A stretch of 64,000 nucleotides of DNA, taken from the NCBI RefSeq assembly GCF_032586235.1, contig NZ_JAWHTD010000016.1, forward strand, positions 13,774 through 77,773, written 5' to 3'. This DNA is from Aestuariicoccus sp032586235 (GTDB lineage Bacteria; Pseudomonadota; Alphaproteobacteria; Rhodobacterales; Rhodobacteraceae). Under the pieces are notes generated by a model. The model worked only from the letters and a program-made list of their open reading frames with translations, did not search any database and was not told the origin of the DNA. Numbering within the stretch: the stretch's first letter is position 1; each line of letters opens with the position of its first letter. Below, in pieces: positions 46,032 through 54,195 of this stretch. The position numbers were made by a program, and so were the translations under genes.

Positions 46032-47138
46032 TTAGCTCCCCTCGGCTGGGGCCAGCCGGTAGAGCGCACCGTTGACCACGCTGAGGAACCACAGCGCCCC
46101 GTCGGGGCCGGTGCGCACGTCGCGGACGCGTGCTGTCGCGTCGCTTGCGATCTGTTCCACCTCGCGCAAAGGGTCGCCCGAAAGCCGCGCGATGTAGTCG
46201 AACTTCAGCGATCCGACAAAGGCGTCGCCCTGCCACTCGGGGATCAGATCGCCGTTGTAGAAGGCCATTCCAGACGGCGCGATGGACGGGTCCCAGTAAT
46301 GCACCGGCTGGGCCATGCCCTCTTTGGCCTGCCCCTCGCCGATGGGCGTGCCGTTGTAATTCACCCCGTAGGAAATCACCGGCCAGCCAAAGTTGACGCC
46401 CTTCTCGACCCGGTTCACCTCGTCGCCGCCGCGCGCGCCGTGTTCGGCCACCCACAGCTGCCCGTCCGCATCCATCGCCGCCCCTTGGGGGTTGCGATGG
46501 CCATAGGACCAGATCTCGGCCTGCGCGCCGCGATCTTCGGCAAAGGGGTTGTCACCGGGGGCGTCGCCGTTCCGGTCGATGCGCAGGACAGAGCCGTTGT
46601 GCATCGCCAGATCCTGCGCCTCGTCGGGGTTGCCCCGGTCGCCGACGGTCACGAAAAGCGTGCCCTCTGGCCCCTCGACCAGCCGCGAGCCGAAATGAAA
46701 GCCGCCGCCGGTGCCGCGCGCGATCTCGAATATGGTGCGGCCGTTTTCCAGCCGCGTGCCGTCGGCGGAAAGCTCGGCGCGGTAGACCGCCGTGCCGGAC
46801 CCGCGAAAGCCCTGCCGCTTGGAATAGGTCAGGAATATCTGCCTTGTTTCGGCGAAATCGGAAGGCACCAGAATGTCGAGCAGCCCGCCCTGCCCTTCGG
46901 CCCGGATCCGGGGCAGACCCGAAACTTCGCGCCGCGCGCCGTCGCGCACCGACAAAAGCCGCCCCTCGCGCTCGGTGATCAGCAGCGTGCCGTCGGGCAG
47001 AAAGCCGACCGCCCAGGGCTCTTCGAGGTCCTGCACCACCGGTTCGGCCTGCATCGGCCCGGCCGAAGTGGGAATCGGTTCGGCCAGTGCGGCCATTGGA
47101 ATGAGGGCCAGTGCGGCCGAGCAAAGTATTTGTCGCAT
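46032..47138 (-). CDS. PQQ-dependent sugar (aldose) dehydrogenase family protein
   Basis: Secreted beta-propeller protein of 368 residues with signal peptide MRQILCSAALALIPMAALA. It shows the soluble glucose-dehydrogenase/YliI (Asd) pattern: LEEPWAVGFLPDGTLLITER, GQGGLLDILVPSDF, YGHRNPQGAAMDADGQLWVA, EHGARGGDEVNRVEKGVNFGWP (in parts) and SIAPSGMAFYNGD. Oxidises aldoses in the periplasm if PQQ is supplied; substrate unknown and some homologues lack activity. An AGGAGG site precedes ATG 47138, which settles the start over a longer open frame. It is divergent from the binding-protein gene of the ABC importer. Confidence 0.92.
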   Translation of the reverse strand: MRQILCSAALALIPMAALAEPIPTSAGPMQAEPVVQDLEEPWAVGFLPDGTLLITEREGRLLSVRDGARREVSGLPRIRAEGQGGLLDILVPSDFAETRQIFLTYSKRQGFRGSGTAVYRAELSADGTRLENGRTIFEIARGTGGGFHFGSRLVEGPEGTLFVTVGDRGNPDEAQDLAMHNGSVLRIDRNGDAPGDNPFAEDRGAQAEIWSYGHRNPQGAAMDADGQLWVAEHGARGGDEVNRVEKGVNFGWPVISYGVNYNGTPIGEGQAKEGMAQPVHYWDPSIAPSGMAFYNGDLIPEWQGDAFVGSLKFDYIARLSGDPLREVEQIASDATARVRDVRTGPDGALWFLSVVNGALYRLAPAEGS

Positions 47139-47278
47139 TATCGTCCTCCTGAGGTCGATATGGGGGCGTCTTTTGTTACGGCAAGCGGTGTTTCCGACGC
47201 TTTGTTTCGGCTTTTCTTTTTCACGGGCGTTGCTTAGGCTCCGCGCCAGAAGAAAAGCTCCAACAAGGGAATTGACAT

Positions 47279-48475
47279 ATGAAACATCTGCTGATGGCCA
47301 CCGCGGCCACCGCACTTGCCACCTCCGCCGCCTTCGCCGCGGGCCACGCGTCCGAGGCCAAGGTGGGCGTGATCCTGGGCTTCACCGGCCCGATTGAATC
47401 GCTGACCCCGATGATGGGCGCCAGCGCCGAGCTGGCGCTGTCCGAGATCAACGACAGCGGCATGTTCCTCGACGGTGTGACGCTGGTGCCGGTGCGCGCG
47501 GATTCGACCTGCGTGGACGCCGCCGCCGCCACCGCCGCCGCCGAACGTCTGGTCACCACCGATGGTGTCGTGGCGATCATGGGCGCGGATTGCTCGGGCG
47601 TGACCGGCGCGGTCCTGTCCAACGTGGCGGTGCCCAACGGCATCCCGATGGTGTCGCCCTCGGCGACCTCGCCGGCGCTGTCGACCGCCGAGGACAATGG
47701 CCTCTTCTTCCGCACCGCGCCGTCGGATGCGCGCCAGGGCGAAGTGCTGGCCGGCATCCTGGCCGACCGTGGCATCACCGAAGTGGCGGTGACCTACACC
47801 AACAACGACTATGGCAAAGGCCTGTCGGACAGCTTCATCGCCAATTTCGAAGCGGGTGGCGGCACCGTGACGCTGAACGCCCCGCATGAGGACGGCAAGG
47901 CCGATTATTCGGCGGAAATCGGCGCGCTGGCCTCGGCTGGCGGTGAGCTGCTGGTGGTGCTGGGCTATTCGGACCAGGGCGGCAAGGGCATGATCCAGGC
48001 CGCGCTCGACACCGGCGCCTTCGACACGTTCATGATGGGCGACGGCATGTATGGCGACGCACTGCTTGCGGATCTGGGCGCGGACATGGAAGGCTCGTTC
48101 GGCGCGGTGCCGTGGAGCCAGGGCGCAGGCGCGGACGCGTTCGCGGCGATCACCGAAGCCGCGGGCGTGAACGGCGAGTCGTCCTTCACCCGCGAAAGCT
48201 ATGACGCGGCGGCGCTGATCGCCATGGCGATGATGGCGGGCGGCGAGGCGACGTCGGAAGCGGTTGCCGCCAACCTGCTGGCCGTGGCCAACGCGCCGGG
48301 TGAGAAGATCCTGCCGGGCGAGCTTGGCAAGGCGATGGAGATCCTCGCAGGCGGCGGCGACGTGGATTATGTCGGCGCAACCAACGTCGAGCTGATCGGC
48401 CCCGGCGAGGCGGCGGGCACCTACCGCTACTACACCGTGACCGGCGGCGCCTACGAAACCGTAGATTTCAAGTAA
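47279..48475 (+). CDS. Branched-chain-amino-acid-type ABC substrate-binding protein
   Basis: Periplasmic type I binding protein of 398 residues. The signal peptide (MKHLLMATAATALATSAAFA) is followed by EAKVGVILGFTGPIESLTPM, INDSGMFLDGVTLVPVRADS, MGADCSGVTGAVLSNVAVPN, ITEVAVTYTNNDYGKGLSDS and FTRESYDAAALIAMAMMAGG, the Leu/Ile/Val-BP and amide-binding fold. The ligand is not evident; amino acids, amides, urea or short organic acids are possible. It starts a complete importer cluster (two ATPases, two permeases) and is separated from the first ATPase by a terminator-like hairpin, which usually makes binding protein more abundant than the rest. Confidence 0.93.
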   Translation: MKHLLMATAATALATSAAFAAGHASEAKVGVILGFTGPIESLTPMMGASAELALSEINDSGMFLDGVTLVPVRADSTCVDAAAATAAAERLVTTDGVVAIMGADCSGVTGAVLSNVAVPNGIPMVSPSATSPALSTAEDNGLFFRTAPSDARQGEVLAGILADRGITEVAVTYTNNDYGKGLSDSFIANFEAGGGTVTLNAPHEDGKADYSAEIGALASAGGELLVVLGYSDQGGKGMIQAALDTGAFDTFMMGDGMYGDALLADLGADMEGSFGAVPWSQGAGADAFAAITEAAGVNGESSFTRESYDAAALIAMAMMAGGEATSEAVAANLLAVANAPGEKILPGELGKAMEILAGGGDVDYVGATNVELIGPGEAAGTYRYYTVTGGAYETVDFK

Positions 48476-48496
48476 GCCATTTGGCTTTGCGAAAGA

Positions 48497-48526
48497 ACAG
48501 CCCGGGGGAAACCCTCGGGCTGTTTC
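48497..48526 (+). terminator. Hairpin after the binding-protein gene, probable partial terminator
   Basis: AACAGCCCG ... CGGGCTGTT stem with a GGGG-AAA-CCCT top and TTTC tail, 22 bases after the stop. It probably stabilises the upstream mRNA and lowers readthrough into the ATPase genes. Confidence 0.65.
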
Positions 48527-48567
48527 AATAAGATAAGGGGCGCAGTTCAAGTGTCGGGGGAGATGCG

Positions 48568-49344
48568 TTGATCAAGGTTCAGGACCTGCACCGCCATTTC
48601 GGCGGCTTTCGCGCGGTGGACGGCGCCAGCCTCGAGATCGCCACCGGGTCGATCACAGGGCTGGTGGGGCCGAACGGGGCCGGAAAGACCACGCTTTTCA
48701 ACGTGATCGCGGGCGCGCTGCCGCCGACCTCAGGGCAGGTGTTCATGGATGGCGAGGACATCACCGGCCTGCCGCCGCATGAATTGTTTCACAAGGGGCT
48801 CTTGCGCACCTTCCAGATCGCGCATGAATTCGGGTCGATGACCTGCCGCGAGAACCTGATGATGGTGCCGGGCGGGCAAACCGGCGAGTCGATCTGGTCG
48901 TCCTGGGTGCACCGCCGCCGCATCGGCGAGGAAGAGGCGGAGTTGTTGAAGAAAGCCGATGAAGTGCTTGATTTCCTGACGATTTCACATCTCAAGGACG
49001 AGAAGGCGGGCAATCTTTCGGGCGGTCAGAAAAAGCTGCTGGAGCTGGGGCGGACGATGATGGTGGACGCCAAGATCGTCTTTCTCGACGAGGTCGGCGC
49101 GGGCGTGAACCGCACGCTGTTGAACACCATCGGCGACGCCATTCAGCGGCTGAACACCGAGCGCGGCTATACCTTCTGCATGATCGAGCACGACATGGAT
49201 TTCATCGGACGTCTCTGCGACCCGGTGATCGTCATGGCCGAGGGCAAGGTGCTGGCCGAGGGCACCATCGACGAGATCAAGGCCGACGAGCAGGTGATCG
49301 AGGCTTATCTCGGCACCGGGCTGAAGAACAAGGAGCCGGCGTGA
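48568..49344 (+). CDS. ABC transporter ATP-binding protein (LivG-like)
   Basis: ATPase of 258 residues of the branched-chain-amino-acid-type importer. Walker A GLVGPNGAGKTTLFNVIAG, the LivG-specific LLRTFQIAHEFGSMTCRENL, signature LSGGQKKLLELGRTMMVDAK, Walker B IVFLDEVGAGVN (LivG usually has LDEPAAGLN, so Pro is replaced by Val here) and switch His in FCMIEHDMDF. The start is TTG 48568 behind GGGGGAGA; the nearby ATG 48563 is out of frame. Followed after 172 bases, containing a repeat, by the second ATPase. Confidence 0.92.
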   Translation: MIKVQDLHRHFGGFRAVDGASLEIATGSITGLVGPNGAGKTTLFNVIAGALPPTSGQVFMDGEDITGLPPHELFHKGLLRTFQIAHEFGSMTCRENLMMVPGGQTGESIWSSWVHRRRIGEEEAELLKKADEVLDFLTISHLKDEKAGNLSGGQKKLLELGRTMMVDAKIVFLDEVGAGVNRTLLNTIGDAIQRLNTERGYTFCMIEHDMDFIGRLCDPVIVMAEGKVLAEGTIDEIKADEQVIEAYLGTGLKNKEPA

Positions 49345-49400
49345 TGGCGGTTTCGAACCGGCCTGCGGCCGGTCCGACCGGTGGGGGGCCAGCCCCCGTC

Positions 49401-49500
49401 GCCATTGTCTCTCGGACCAATGGCGCGACAATGACGACCGACTGGGAAATTGAACGTGGGGGGCCAGCCCCCCACACCCCCCGGGATATTTATGACCAGA
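49401..49500. repeat. Intergenic hairpins and a copy of the 15.4-kb repeat
   Basis: GCCATTG / CAATGGC (49401-49407 with 49418-49424) forms one hairpin. From 49457 the sequence GGGGGGCCAGCCCCCC then ACACCCCCCGGGATATTTA matches the last copy of the tandem repeat before the patatin gene (15509-15542), and both are followed by a similar GA-CAG-TGAAA stretch just upstream of a plus-strand start codon. Confidence 0.65.
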
Positions 49501-49516
49501 TGAAAAGGGGGGCGGC

Positions 49517-50344
49517 ATGAGCGGCAATCCCTATCAGGACGACCGCGGCAACAAGGATCGGTCGATCGCCAATCCCGATGGCGTCGGGACGCTGACGCCT
49601 GCGAAGAACGCGCCGCGGCCCGATGCGAGCGCGCCCGAGCCGTATCTGATCGGCGACGCCATGACCGGCGGCTACGGGCGCGGGGCGGATATCCTGCATG
49701 GCTGCACCATTGCGGTGGAAAAGGGCGAGATCGCGGTGATCGTGGGGCCCAACGGCGCGGGCAAGTCCACCGCGATGAAGGCGGTCTTCGGCATGCTGAA
49801 CCTGCGCGAGGGCGCGGTGCGGCTGGGCGGGCGCGACATCACTGCGCTGAGCCCGCAGGCGCGGGTGGCCAAGGGCATGGGCTTTGTGCCGCAGACCTCG
49901 AACATCTTCACCTCGATGACGGTGGAGGAGAACTTGGAGATGGGGGCCTTTATCCGCGACGACGATTTCAGCGGGACCATGGCGCAGGTCTATGATCTGT
50001 TTCCGATCCTCAAGGAAAAGCGGCGCCAGGCGGCGGGGGAATTGTCGGGCGGGCAGCGCCAGCAGGTGGCGGTGGGCCGCGCGCTGATGACCAGGCCGCA
50101 GGTGCTGATGCTGGACGAGCCGACCGCCGGGGTCAGCCCCATCGTCATGGACGAGCTTTTCGACCGGATCATCGAGGTGGCGCGGACGGGCATCTCGATC
50201 CTGATGGTCGAGCAGAACGCCCGCCAGGCGCTGGAGATCGCCGACAAGGGCTATGTGCTGGTGCAGGGGCGCAACGCCTTTACCGGCACCGGGAAAGAGC
50301 TGTTGGCCGATGACGACGTGCGCCGCAGCTTTCTGGGGGGATGA
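49517..50344 (+). CDS. ABC transporter ATP-binding protein (LivF-like)
   Basis: Second importer ATPase, 275 residues. A polar N-terminal extension of about 45 residues (NPYQDDRGNKDRSIANPDGV) precedes the ABC domain, which is unusual for LivF (about 235 residues). Walker A IVGPNGAGKSTAMKAVFGML, signature LSGGQRQQVAVGRALMTRPQ, Walker B LMLDEPTAGVSP and switch residue in ILMVEQNARQALEIADKGYV. AAAGGGG precedes ATG 49517. The stop overlaps the start of the next small secreted protein gene by four bases. Confidence 0.92.
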   Translation: MSGNPYQDDRGNKDRSIANPDGVGTLTPAKNAPRPDASAPEPYLIGDAMTGGYGRGADILHGCTIAVEKGEIAVIVGPNGAGKSTAMKAVFGMLNLREGAVRLGGRDITALSPQARVAKGMGFVPQTSNIFTSMTVEENLEMGAFIRDDDFSGTMAQVYDLFPILKEKRRQAAGELSGGQRQQVAVGRALMTRPQVLMLDEPTAGVSPIVMDELFDRIIEVARTGISILMVEQNARQALEIADKGYVLVQGRNAFTGTGKELLADDDVRRSFLGG

Positions 50345-50688
50345 GGGCGTTGGTTCTGGCCTTGTCGCTTGCCCCTGCCCCGGCGATGGCCGAGCGGATC
50401 GTCTGTCAGCTGGGCGAGGTGACGCTCGGCTTCGAGATCGACCGCGCGCAATTCGCCCCGGCGGTCGATGGCGGAGAGCCGCCGCGGCGGGCCGAGACGC
50501 TGGTGGAGATGGGCGGCGACAGGTTCCTGGCCGAGCCGATCCTGATGGCGACCGGGCATCGCGGCTTTTGGGCAGAGAGCCACGAGGGGCGTGAATTGCT
50601 GCTGCTGATCGCGCCCGACGGCAGCGCCCGGCTGAGCGACAGCGGGCGCGATGCGGATTTGGAGGGAACATGTTCCGAACGGGAATGA
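50341..50688 (+). CDS. Small secreted protein of unknown function, 115 residues
   Basis: Not recognised. The protein has a signal peptide (MRALVLALSLAPAPAMA-ERI) and a mature part of about 98 residues with two Cys (IVCQLGEVTLGFEI and DADLEGTCSE) that could form a disulphide. Its ATG overlaps the LivF-like stop by four bases, and it overlaps the next small gene by 19 bases in another frame, so it is an integral part of the importer operon. A periplasmic accessory role is an inference from location. Confidence 0.8.
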   Translation: MRALVLALSLAPAPAMAERIVCQLGEVTLGFEIDRAQFAPAVDGGEPPRRAETLVEMGGDRFLAEPILMATGHRGFWAESHEGRELLLLIAPDGSARLSDSGRDADLEGTCSERE

Positions 50689-51044
50689 TCCTGTCGCTGG
50701 TGCTGGCGGCAGGCGCGGCCATGGGGGCCGAACGCAGCTGCACCCAGACCAACGATTGCGGCGCCGAGGCGGGCTGCCCGCCGCGCCAATTCACCATGGA
50801 AGACGGGCGGTTCCAGACCCCCGGCGGTGACGAAACAGTCTGGCGGGCCGTCGACCTCGACCCCTACGTCGGGCCGGAATATGCGCGCGTGCAGCCGGAG
50901 GGGATCGAAGTGGTGATCTTTCACGAGGATCTCTATTTCTGGCGGCGCGCCGATCCGTCCTGCAAGGCGAGCCTGAGAACCCTGTCGGTCAAATGCAGCC
51001 TCAGCCGGACCCTGGCGACCGGCACCTGCGAATTGGGGGAATGA
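50670..51044 (+). CDS. Small secreted Cys-rich protein of unknown function, 124 residues
   Basis: Not recognised. Signal peptide (MFRTGMILSLVLAAGAAMGA-ERS) followed by a mature region with seven cysteines (SCTQTNDCGAEAGCPP, PSCKASLRTLSVKCS, TGTCELGE). GGAGGG precedes ATG 50670 and the stop overlaps the permease start, so it is translated with the importer. It and the 115-residue gene look like operon-specific periplasmic factors. Confidence 0.8.
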   Translation: MFRTGMILSLVLAAGAAMGAERSCTQTNDCGAEAGCPPRQFTMEDGRFQTPGGDETVWRAVDLDPYVGPEYARVQPEGIEVVIFHEDLYFWRRADPSCKASLRTLSVKCSLSRTLATGTCELGE

Positions 51045-52054
51045 TGGACTTTCTGAACGCCATCGTGGCGCTGACCAACTTCGTTCTCATCCCGGCCATG
51101 GCTTATGGCAGCCAGTTGGCGCTGGGGGCCCTGGGCGTCACGCTGATCTACGGAATCCTGCGGTTTTCCAACTTTGCCCATGGCGACAGCATGGCCTTCG
51201 GCACCATGGTTGCGATCCTATTCACCTGGGCGTTCCAGTCCTGGGGGATCAGCCTGGGCCCGTTGCCGACGGCGCTGCTGGCCATACCCTTCGGCATCGC
51301 GGGGGCGGCGGCGCTGCTGCTGGTGACCGACCGGGTGGTGTACCGGTTCTACCGGGCGCAAAAGGCCAAGCCGGTGATCCTGGTGATCGTGTCGATGGGG
51401 GTGATGTTCATCTACAACGGGCTGACACGGTTCATCATCGGGCCGGACGACCAGCGCTTTGCCGATGGCGCGCGGTTCATCATCTCGGCGCGCGATTTCC
51501 GAGACATGACGGGGCTGCGGGAAGGGCTGGCGCTGAAGACCAGCCAGGGGATCACCATCGTGACGGCGGTGATCGTGGTGGCGGTGCTCTTTTGGTTCCT
51601 GAACAAGACCCGCACCGGCAAGAGCATGCGCGCCTATTCCGACAACGAGGATCTGGCGCTTTTGTCCGGCATCAACCCCGAACGGGTGGTCATGGTGACA
51701 TGGCTGATCGTGGCGGCGCTGGCGACGGTGGCGGGGGTGCTTTACGGGCTCGACAAGACGTTCAAGCCCTTCACCTATTTCCAGCTGCTGCTGCCCATCT
51801 TCGCCGCGGCAATCGTCGGCGGGCTGGGCAGCCCGCTGGGGGCCATCGCGGGCGGCTTCGTGATCGCCTTTTCCGAGGTCGGGATCACCTATGCCTGGAA
51901 AAAGGTGCTGGGCTATCTGATGCCAGAGGCGCTGGAGCCTGACGGGCTCGTGCAGCTTCTGAGCACGGATTACAAATTCGCGGTCAGCTTCGTCATTCTG
52001 GTGATCGTGTTGCTGTTCCGCCCGACGGGCCTCTTCAAGGGGAAAGCGGTATGA
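51041..52054 (+). CDS. Branched-chain-amino-acid-type ABC permease (LivH-like)
   Basis: Inner-membrane permease of 337 residues. About eight to ten hydrophobic segments, including FVLIPAMAYGSQLALGALGV, TLIYGILRFSNFAHGDSMAF (a LivH hallmark) and, in the C-terminal half, the cytoplasmic EAA-like NEDLALLSGINPERVVMVTW and GGLGSPLGAIAGGFVIAFSE. ATG 51041 overlaps the stop of the Cys-rich gene (ATGA); ATG 51044 is the alternative. It overlaps livM by four bases. Confidence 0.94.
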   Translation: MMDFLNAIVALTNFVLIPAMAYGSQLALGALGVTLIYGILRFSNFAHGDSMAFGTMVAILFTWAFQSWGISLGPLPTALLAIPFGIAGAAALLLVTDRVVYRFYRAQKAKPVILVIVSMGVMFIYNGLTRFIIGPDDQRFADGARFIISARDFRDMTGLREGLALKTSQGITIVTAVIVVAVLFWFLNKTRTGKSMRAYSDNEDLALLSGINPERVVMVTWLIVAALATVAGVLYGLDKTFKPFTYFQLLLPIFAAAIVGGLGSPLGAIAGGFVIAFSEVGITYAWKKVLGYLMPEALEPDGLVQLLSTDYKFAVSFVILVIVLLFRPTGLFKGKAV

Positions 52055-53352
52055 GCCATTCTGTGCGAACCTGGGTGCTTTTCGCGGTGATCGCGGTGCT
52101 GATCCTCGGCACCGGCGTGGTGCAGAGCTGGAACTCGGCGCTGCTGATCCTGAACATGGGGCTGGTCAGCGCGGTGATGGCGCTGGGGGTGAACCTGCAA
52201 TGGGGCCTTGCGGGGCTGTTCAACGTGGGCGTCATGGGCTTTGTCGCACTGGGTGGTCTGGCGGTTGTGCTGATCTCGATGCCGCCCGTGGGCGAGGCGT
52301 GGCGTGCGGGCGGCGTGGGGCTGCTGGCGGCGCTGGCGTTCGGGGCGGCGACCATTGCGGCGGCGATTCTGGCCTGGCGACGCGTGCGCCGGGGGCTGCG
52401 CGGCTGGGTTGTGGCGGCCATCGTGCTGGTGGGCTTCTTCGTCTATCGCGCCGTGCTCGACCCGTCGGTCGAGGCGATTGAGGCGGTTGATCCGGCCGCA
52501 ACCGGCTATCTGGGCGGGCTGGGCCTGCCGGTGCTGATCGCCTGGCCCGTGGGTGGGCTTCTGGCGGCGGGGGCTGCGTGGGTGATCGGCAAGACCGCGC
52601 TGGGGCTCAGGTCGGATTATCTGGCCATCGCGACGCTGGGCATCGCCGAGATCGTGATCGCCATCCTCAAGAACGAGGACTGGCTGGCGCGCGGCGTGAA
52701 GAACGTGATCGGCCTGCCCCGCCCCGTGCCCTATGAGATCGACCTGCAGAACGACCCGGCCTTTGTCGAGCGCGCGCAGGGTTTCGGGCTCGATGCCACC
52801 ACGGCCTCGACGCTCTACGTGAAGCTGGAATACGCGCTGCTTTTCGCGGCTGTGCTGATCGTGCTGCTGGTGCTGGCGCAGCTGGCGCTGAAATCGCCCT
52901 GGGGCCGGATGATGCGCGCCATTCGCGACAACGAGGTCTCGGCCCGCGCCATGGGCAAGGACGTGACCGCGCGACATTTGCAGGTGTTCATCCTGGGCTC
53001 GGCCATCTGCGGGATGGCGGGCGCGATGATGACCACCCTGGACGGGCAGCTGACACCGGGCACCTACCAGCCTTTGCGCTATACTTTCCTCATCTGGGTG
53101 ATGGTGATCGTGGGCGGATCGGGCAACAATCTGGGCGCGGTGCTGGGCGGGTTCCTGATCTGGTTCCTCTGGGTGCAGGTCGAACCCATCGGCCAGGCGG
53201 TCATGGCGCTGATCACCGTGGGCATGGCGGATGGTTCGGCGCTCAAGGCGCATCTGCTGGACAGCGTGCAGCACATGCGGCTTCTGAGCATGGGGGTCAT
53301 CCTGCTGCTGGTGCTGCGGTTCAGCCCGCGCGGGTTGCTGCCCGAGCGCTGA
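52051..53352 (+). CDS. Branched-chain-amino-acid-type ABC permease (LivM-like)
   Basis: Partner permease of 433 residues with LivM landmarks: VMALGVNLQWGLAGLFNVGV, LGLRSDYLAIATLGIAEIVI and, near the C-terminus, MRAIRDNEVSARAMGKDVTA and FLIWVMVIVGGSGNNLGAVL. It is longer than usual because of an extra about 60-residue segment between the third and fourth helices (RRVRRGLRGWVVAAIVLVGF). Last gene of the importer cluster; the response-regulator gene follows after about 95 bases on the same strand. Confidence 0.94.
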   Translation: MSHSVRTWVLFAVIAVLILGTGVVQSWNSALLILNMGLVSAVMALGVNLQWGLAGLFNVGVMGFVALGGLAVVLISMPPVGEAWRAGGVGLLAALAFGAATIAAAILAWRRVRRGLRGWVVAAIVLVGFFVYRAVLDPSVEAIEAVDPAATGYLGGLGLPVLIAWPVGGLLAAGAAWVIGKTALGLRSDYLAIATLGIAEIVIAILKNEDWLARGVKNVIGLPRPVPYEIDLQNDPAFVERAQGFGLDATTASTLYVKLEYALLFAAVLIVLLVLAQLALKSPWGRMMRAIRDNEVSARAMGKDVTARHLQVFILGSAICGMAGAMMTTLDGQLTPGTYQPLRYTFLIWVMVIVGGSGNNLGAVLGGFLIWFLWVQVEPIGQAVMALITVGMADGSALKAHLLDSVQHMRLLSMGVILLLVLRFSPRGLLPER

Positions 53353-53446
53353 GGCGCGGGGGCCACCGCCCTATTCGACCTTTCGGCAGGTGACCGGCGC
53401 CGCCGAGGCCTGTATCGTGGGCGAGATAGCGAGAAAGGCCAGCCGT

Positions 53447-54157
53447 ATGTATTCCACCCGGGCCGAAAACCAGCAGGACGTTTCTGCGCGAAGAGGGCCG
53501 GATCGGGCGCTCGTGGTCGACGATCATCCGCTCTTTTGCGATGCGCTGACCCTGACCCTGCAATCCATCGCCGATTTCGAGAACATCCGCACCGCCGGGA
53601 CGCTGGAACAGGCTTTGGAGGTGGTGGCGCAGGACCCTGGCCTGACGCTGATCATCCTCGATCTGAACCTGCCGGATGTGAACGGGCTCGACGGGCTGGT
53701 GCGGTTGCGCACCGCCGCGCCGCGCGTGTCGATCATCATCGCCAGTTCCATGGCAGACAACCGCATGATCAGCCACGCGCTCAAGGCCGGGGCCAACGGC
53801 TTTGTGCCCAAACACTCGCAGCGTTCGGTCTTTCGCCGTGCCTATGAGGCGGTCAGCCAGGGCGCGCCCTTCGTGCCCGACGGCTATATCGACCCGCAGG
53901 GCGGCGCGTCCGAGGCCGCGCCCGAGGATGCGCTGGCGCGGCTGGCGTCACTGACCAACCAGCAGGCGCGGATCCTCTCGCTGATCTGCGAGGGCAAGCT
54001 GAACAAGCAGATCGCCTATGACCTGTCGATCGCCGAGACCACGGTTAAGGCCCATGTCACCGCGATCATGCGCAAGCTTGGCGTCCACAGCCGGACCCAG
54101 GCCGTGCTGATCGCGCAAGAGGCGCGGTTTTCGCGGGTCTTGCCAACCGAAGGATGA
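53447..54157 (+). CDS. NarL/LuxR family response regulator
   Basis: Response regulator of 236 residues from ATG 53447, chosen for its upstream AAAGG over a longer open frame to 53390. The receiver (about 20-140) has VVDDHPLFCDALTLTL, phospho-acceptor Asp72 in IILDLNLPDVNG, and Lys in FVPKHSQRSV. The LuxR helix-turn-helix (about 165-230) has LTNQQARILSLICEGKLNKQ and AETTVKAHVTAIMRKLGVHS. It resembles ErbR/AgmR-type regulators and is followed by a FIST sensor and a hybrid kinase, its likely partners. Confidence 0.93.
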   Translation: MYSTRAENQQDVSARRGPDRALVVDDHPLFCDALTLTLQSIADFENIRTAGTLEQALEVVAQDPGLTLIILDLNLPDVNGLDGLVRLRTAAPRVSIIIASSMADNRMISHALKAGANGFVPKHSQRSVFRRAYEAVSQGAPFVPDGYIDPQGGASEAAPEDALARLASLTNQQARILSLICEGKLNKQIAYDLSIAETTVKAHVTAIMRKLGVHSRTQAVLIAQEARFSRVLPTEG

Positions 54158-54195
54158 TCGCCCTATCGTGACCCTGTAGCCACTGATGGGAACCA

